The notes below the pieces were generated by a model. That model saw nothing but the letters and a program-made list of their open reading frames with translations. It ran no database searches and had not been told where the DNA came from. Positions 60,532-64,000 of a stretch of 64,000 nt of DNA are shown here, piece after piece. The position numbers were made by a program, and so were the translations under genes. Position 1 is the stretch's first letter. Each line of letters opens with the position of its first letter. Source of the stretch: Chryseobacterium herbae (GTDB lineage: Bacteria; Bacteroidota; Bacteroidia; Flavobacteriales; Weeksellaceae); NCBI RefSeq assembly GCF_025154075.1, contig NZ_JAOAMU010000001.1:395991-459990 (forward strand), read 5' to 3'.

Positions 60532-61377
60532 TTAACTTTCGAATTGATGTCTGTACTGTCTGGGACTCACTTCCAGATGTTTTTTAAAAAAGTGGGAAAA
60601 CGCATACTGATCACTGAAACCAAGGATAGAAGAAACTTCCGAAACCGGTTTATTGGAGGAGTTTAAAAGTACTTTTGCCTCATTCATCACAATCAAAGCG
60701 ATGATCTGGCTGGCGGACTTCCCTGTAATGGATTTTACGACCGATGAAAGATGTCTGGTTGTAATCGATTGCCGCTCGGCATAAAACTCAACGGTTCTCT
60801 CTGTCAGATGATGTTCGGCAAGGTCTGTTAGGAATACAAAAACGATCTCTTCCTGTCTGGACATCTGATTCATGGAATAATTATCCTCTTTTGAAATAAT
60901 TCCGGCCATCTGATAGCAGAAAACAGAGAAAAGATGCTCTACCATTTCCTTTTTATAGAGCATTTCGGTTTCTGAATCTAAAATATATTTGAGGAAATTG
61001 ACGCTTTTCCAGACTACTTCCATTTCACTTTCGGGAAAAGGAACTCCCCTGTTCATCTGCTGGCGGAAATAGCGATACGTGATCAACCTGTTGAATTTCA
61101 GAGATAACGCGGAAATAAATTCTCTTTTGTAAGAAACCATCCTGGACTGGAAATCGCCGCTCACGGAAACCATCTCATAAATCGTCTGAGGATCGGTGAC
61201 CATAAACATATTAGCTGAAAGCTCCAGATCGCTGAAATGCTGACGGAGTTTTATAGTACCCGATTTAATAAAAATAAAAGCAGGGTTTTCCGGACGGAAA
61301 GGTTTATCCGCAGAAATTCTCTCGAAAATATTATGCTGAGTGAAAATTTCAACACCGAATTTTTCTAAAGCTGACAT
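60532..61377 (-). CDS. AraC-family transcriptional regulator of the efflux operon
   Basis: A 281-residue regulator. The N-terminal part is a cupin sensor (IFIKSGTIKLRQHFSDLELSANMFMV is read across 34-59), and residues of about 185-280 are the double helix-turn-helix: FYAERQSITTRHLSSVVKSI and VSSILGFSDQYAFSHFFKKH, then EVSPRQYR. It lies 89 nt upstream of the efflux operon in the same orientation, and is probably its activator. Its own -7 box ends 4 nt before the ATG, suggesting a leaderless transcript. Confidence 0.93.
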   Translation of the reverse strand: MSALEKFGVEIFTQHNIFERISADKPFRPENPAFIFIKSGTIKLRQHFSDLELSANMFMVTDPQTIYEMVSVSGDFQSRMVSYKREFISALSLKFNRLITYRYFRQQMNRGVPFPESEMEVVWKSVNFLKYILDSETEMLYKKEMVEHLFSVFCYQMAGIISKEDNYSMNQMSRQEEIVFVFLTDLAEHHLTERTVEFYAERQSITTRHLSSVVKSITGKSASQIIALIVMNEAKVLLNSSNKPVSEVSSILGFSDQYAFSHFFKKHLEVSPRQYRHQFES

Positions 61378-61381
61378 AACA

Positions 61382-61412
61382 CAAATGTAGCCAATATATT
61401 CTGCGCCTACAA
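61382..61412 (-). promoter_or_regulatory. Promoter of the AraC gene, -7 box 4 nt before the ATG
   Basis: On the minus strand TTG (61412-61410) lies 20 nt before TACATTTG (61389-61382), which ends 4 nt before the ATG at 61377. Confidence 0.6.
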
Positions 61413-61416
61413 TAAT

Positions 61417-62484
61417 TTAGTCTTCCAGAGAATAAACCGCAAAGCTTGCCAGCCAGTGATCTCCGCCATAATTCCCCTGAAATAGCATAGGAAGTCCGTT
61501 GGCTAAAAATACATCGGCTGTTTTCTTAAAGTCTTTTTTCAATGGATGCCCGTCAGGAAGCGCTTTTGAGATTCCTTTCATACACCACGCTTTGGAAAAA
61601 GAAAGTCCAACAAGATGAACGGTCTGATAATCGCTCAGATCACTGACAATCGGAATTTTCTCAATATTCTCTAAACTTCTCTTCTCGTAAAAGTTGTTCA
61701 GCCACAGGACAAATTCTTTTTGTGGCAATACCCTTCTCATCAGGTCTGCAATTTCAAGACTTGGCGAAAAGAAATCAGATCCGTCCGGTTCCAGATAAGC
61801 TGGTGTTTTCTGATCTTTACCGTAAAAATATTTCGCTTTTTCCTTGAGCTGGTTCTCGAATTTTACGTCATGATTCGCTTTAGCCCAATCGATGGCGAAT
61901 GCCAGACCAAAAGCTGTATTGGGGTGAACTCCGGTTCTGTTCGGATAAGTCTGTTTAGGAAGATACGCTTTCCATGACTGTAAGATCTTATCTGTTAATG
62001 GTTTTAAATTTTCATGCCAGATCTTAGCTTTAGGATGATTCCAGGTGGTCAGCTCCTCATCCAGTTTCAGAAGCCACGCCCAACCATAGGTTCTTTCAAA
62101 CGTTGTGGTCAGTTGATATTTTGTGAAATAATCAGCTTCGGCCTGTAGATTTTCTTTATTTAACGAATTGTCAAGAATTTTTTCAATGTCTTTTGCATTA
62201 GCCAGATTAGGTTTCGTCTTCAGCAATCTTACAAGCATCCAGTGTCCATGAACGGAGCTGTGCCAATCGAAACAGCCATAGAAGCTTGGGTGAAGATCTT
62301 TTGGAGTCAAAGTAACCTCGCCGGCGTTATTGATGATATGGGCTGTTTTATTTGGATATTCCTGATTAATGCAGTGAAGTGGTTTTTCCAGTAGTTTAGC
62401 TGCCATTTCATCGGTCAGTTTCGGAACTTCCTGGGCATATAGTAGGAATGGAGAAAATACGAATGCTAAAAGACTTTTTTTCAT
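61417..62484 (-). CDS. Exported DUF2891 family protein
   Basis: A 355-residue protein with a signal peptide (1-17, FLLYAQ). The segment FYGCFDWHSSVHGHWMLVRL (about 68-87) and the later NRTGVHPNTAFGLAFAIDWA are the conserved hallmarks of DUF2891, an all-helical family resembling alpha/alpha-toroid glycosidases. The function of the family is unknown; carbohydrate processing in the periplasm is a guess from the fold. It seems monocistronic. Confidence 0.9.
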   Translation of the reverse strand: MKKSLLAFVFSPFLLYAQEVPKLTDEMAAKLLEKPLHCINQEYPNKTAHIINNAGEVTLTPKDLHPSFYGCFDWHSSVHGHWMLVRLLKTKPNLANAKDIEKILDNSLNKENLQAEADYFTKYQLTTTFERTYGWAWLLKLDEELTTWNHPKAKIWHENLKPLTDKILQSWKAYLPKQTYPNRTGVHPNTAFGLAFAIDWAKANHDVKFENQLKEKAKYFYGKDQKTPAYLEPDGSDFFSPSLEIADLMRRVLPQKEFVLWLNNFYEKRSLENIEKIPIVSDLSDYQTVHLVGLSFSKAWCMKGISKALPDGHPLKKDFKKTADVFLANGLPMLFQGNYGGDHWLASFAVYSLED

Positions 62485-62666
62485 TCATTAAAAATAGAAA
62501 ATAATTTAGATTTCAAATTATATTAACCTTTTATTTTCCTCAAGAATGAAAAAGAAAAAACAGATCATGTACATTGATCCAATTGAAAAATTTTTGATTT
62601 TCCTGCCCCTTAAATATCCATACAACTTAAAGCAAAAAAACATAGCATTCAAATTTTAATAATATT

Positions 62667-62860
62667 TTGTTGGAAAAACGCAAAGGAACGCAAAGCATGA
62701 ACAAAATTGAGAATATTTTAAGGCGCAAAAAAATCAAAGATTTTTAGCAAGTTAACTGGCGTTTAATGAGCAGTATACAATTTTATCTGCGATAAAATCC
62801 TACCGCCTTAGCACATCATCTTTTCAAATTTATTTCCGCCCTTTTGCGTTTTTCCAACAA
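62667..62860. repeat. Inverted repeat element (AACGCAAAG family), copy 2
   Basis: TTGTTGGAAAAACGCAAAGG faces CCTTTTGCGTTTTTCCAACA with one extra base. The inside has more AACGCAAAG and AAGGCGC words. It occupies much of the 481-base gap 62485-62965; the rest is AT-rich, with only a 37-codon chance frame at 62546. Confidence 0.8.
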
Positions 62861-62965
62861 AAAAGCTTAATGATTAAATCACAGGTATTTTAATAAAATA
62901 GTATGAATTTTTAATAAAATTAAGTTTTAAGCATAATTTTTGATAAGCTTCTTTAAAAAATATTC

Positions 62966-63868
62966 ATGAGAAAATTATTTTTACCTTTCTGCATACTCCT
63001 TTTGATGAGCGGATGCAAGAAATCCGAGCTGGATGTTGCCACTTCCTCTCCGTCCGCATCAGCTGATAAAGCAGTAGCCGTTGCTGATTATGAAATGGAA
63101 GCTTCTAAGTCACCACAAGTAGCTCCTTCAAATACGATCAGTGAAAAACTACTACCGGATGAAAATGTGTCTGCGCAACCCTCCGTAACCCCTAAAAAGA
63201 TTGACACTATTGCCAAAAAAGTCATCAAAAACGGGAATATGAAACTCCAGGTGGGAGATATTAAAAAAGCTCAAAGTCAGGTGGCAAATATTCTGAAAAA
63301 AAATAATGCTTATATCCAAACGGAACAGTTCCAAAACACTGATGTAGACGATAATCTGGATCTGGTCATCCGTGTTCCGCATAAAAATTTCGATGCGCTG
63401 ATCAATTCATTTTCTGACGGAGTAGGTTCTGTTTTGTCCAAAAATATTTCGTCTGATGATGTCACCGAAGAATATACCGATGTTTCCATCAAATTAGCCA
63501 ATAAAAAAATCTATCTGGAAAAGTACCGTGATATGCTCAGAAGTGCTTCTACCACAAAAGATATGATTGAAATCCAAGAGAAAATCCGTGAACTTGAAGA
63601 TGAAATAGATGTAGCAGAAGGCAGACTCCGTTTCATTGATGACCGGGTGAATTACAGCACACTCAATCTGAGTTTATACAAAGAAAAAGTAAGAAGCTCT
63701 GCCACTTCTAAAATTGGTTTTGGAAGCCGTTTCGGGGATTCTGTGACTGAAGGCTGGAATAGTTTTGTGAGCTTTCTGTTGGGAATTATTTCATTCTGGC
63801 CGTTTTTATTACTCATTCCAATCCTTATTTATCTGTGGAGAAAGTGGAGAGCGGGAAGAGCAAAATAA
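62966..63868 (+). CDS. DUF4349 lipoprotein
   Basis: A 300-residue lipoprotein with lipobox LMSGC (Cys17). A low-complexity Ser/Ala/Lys linker (about 20-85) leads to the DUF4349 domain, starting KKVIKNGNMKLQVGDIKKAQ, with a long coiled coil (about 180-235, KDMIEIQEKIRELEDEIDVA) and a strand-rich part (RFIDDRVNYSTLNLSLYKEK). A C-terminal helix (about 270-290) could be a membrane anchor. The function of the family is unknown. A perfect terminator follows. Confidence 0.92.
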   Translation: MRKLFLPFCILLLMSGCKKSELDVATSSPSASADKAVAVADYEMEASKSPQVAPSNTISEKLLPDENVSAQPSVTPKKIDTIAKKVIKNGNMKLQVGDIKKAQSQVANILKKNNAYIQTEQFQNTDVDDNLDLVIRVPHKNFDALINSFSDGVGSVLSKNISSDDVTEEYTDVSIKLANKKIYLEKYRDMLRSASTTKDMIEIQEKIRELEDEIDVAEGRLRFIDDRVNYSTLNLSLYKEKVRSSATSKIGFGSRFGDSVTEGWNSFVSFLLGIISFWPFLLLIPILIYLWRKWRAGRAK

Positions 63869-63940
63869 TGCGAGGGTTCGAGATCCGAGGTTCGGGTTAG
63901 TAGCCAATCGTATCACTAGAGTAACTTTTCATATATAAAT

Positions 63941-63973
63941 AAAAATCCGGATATCGCTGATATCCGGATTTTT
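63941..63973 (+). terminator. Rho-independent terminator
   Basis: AAAAATCCGGATATC pairs perfectly over 15 bp with GATATCCGGATTTTT around GCT; it can work on both strands. Confidence 0.93.
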
Positions 63974-64000
63974 ACTGCACTATCAATGACTTAAGCATTG

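Noticed and set aside
62546..62659. A 37-codon frame MKKKKQIMYIDP...
   Set aside because: It is low-complexity, has no signal, promoter or terminator and stops just before a repeat element; probably chance.
63870..63900. GGTTCGAGATCCGAGG resembles a tRNA T-arm
   Set aside because: No acceptor, D or anticodon arms could be built around it; it matches the low-complexity GTTTCGGG-type words in other gaps.

Overview
This window is a piece of chromosome from a Bacteroidota flavobacterium, most likely Chryseobacterium or a close relative. The evidence is a subtilase with a type IX secretion sorting domain, a complete SusCD-type starch locus, a short peptide of the kind annotated as bacteriocin-like in Chryseobacterium, and recurrent TAnnTTTG promoter boxes in place of sigma70-type elements. 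No rRNA, tRNA, CRISPR array, phage or transposase gene was found. The left end cuts galE.

Layout. 1-2528 is a minus-strand sugar-nucleotide operon (aminotransferase, small membrane protein, galE). 2615-4219 is a secreted T9SS subtilase, then ppc on the minus strand. 7238-15565 is a plus-strand run of envelope proteins: a GIDE-like membrane protein, lipoproteins, a beta-lactamase-fold hydrolase with a TPR tail, a YqhD-type aldehyde reductase, an SGNH esterase and a TPR protein. 15614-20064 (minus) holds a DEAD-box helicase, an UbiB/ABC1 kinase-like protein and a cold-shock protein. 20269 onward has a Cys-rich leader peptide, an AraC regulator and a secreted esterase. 23256-26655 has a GNAT-nitrilase fusion, two AT-rich orphan genes and a two-lobed aspartic-protease-like lipoprotein. 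27035-33504 is a purine block (guaA, purD, purH, purN, purM). 33815-36628 carries redox genes (FMN reductase, pirin, the divergent pair hxlR/azoR). 37125-48821 is a sus-type starch locus reading susC-susD-susE-GH97-GH13-SnoaL-MFS, divergent from metG. 51406-55557 holds a methyltransferase, a siderophore-interacting protein and its TonB receptor. 56194-61377 is an EmrAB-TolC-type efflux operon under an adjacent AraC gene. DUF2891 and DUF4349 proteins close the window.

How the genes work together. In the starch locus SusC/D/E bind and import maltooligosaccharides, GH97 and GH13 cleave them in the periplasm, and the SLC45-like MFS carries the sugars inward; hairpins divide the locus into transcription segments. 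The purine block makes IMP and GMP. The siderophore receptor and the ferric-siderophore reductase form an uptake and release pair.

The most unusual content is between genes. At least eight families of dispersed repeats, mostly inverted and hairpin-forming, fill nearly every large gap, and some supply stop codons. The best candidates for something undescribed are the six-cysteine leader peptide at 20269, a small promoter-ORF-terminator unit ahead of purM (33659-33789), three copies of one inverted repeat placed in successive purine gene gaps, long direct repeats bracketing hxlR/azoR, and three genes whose promoter box lies exactly 4 nt before the ATG, suggesting leaderless mRNAs.
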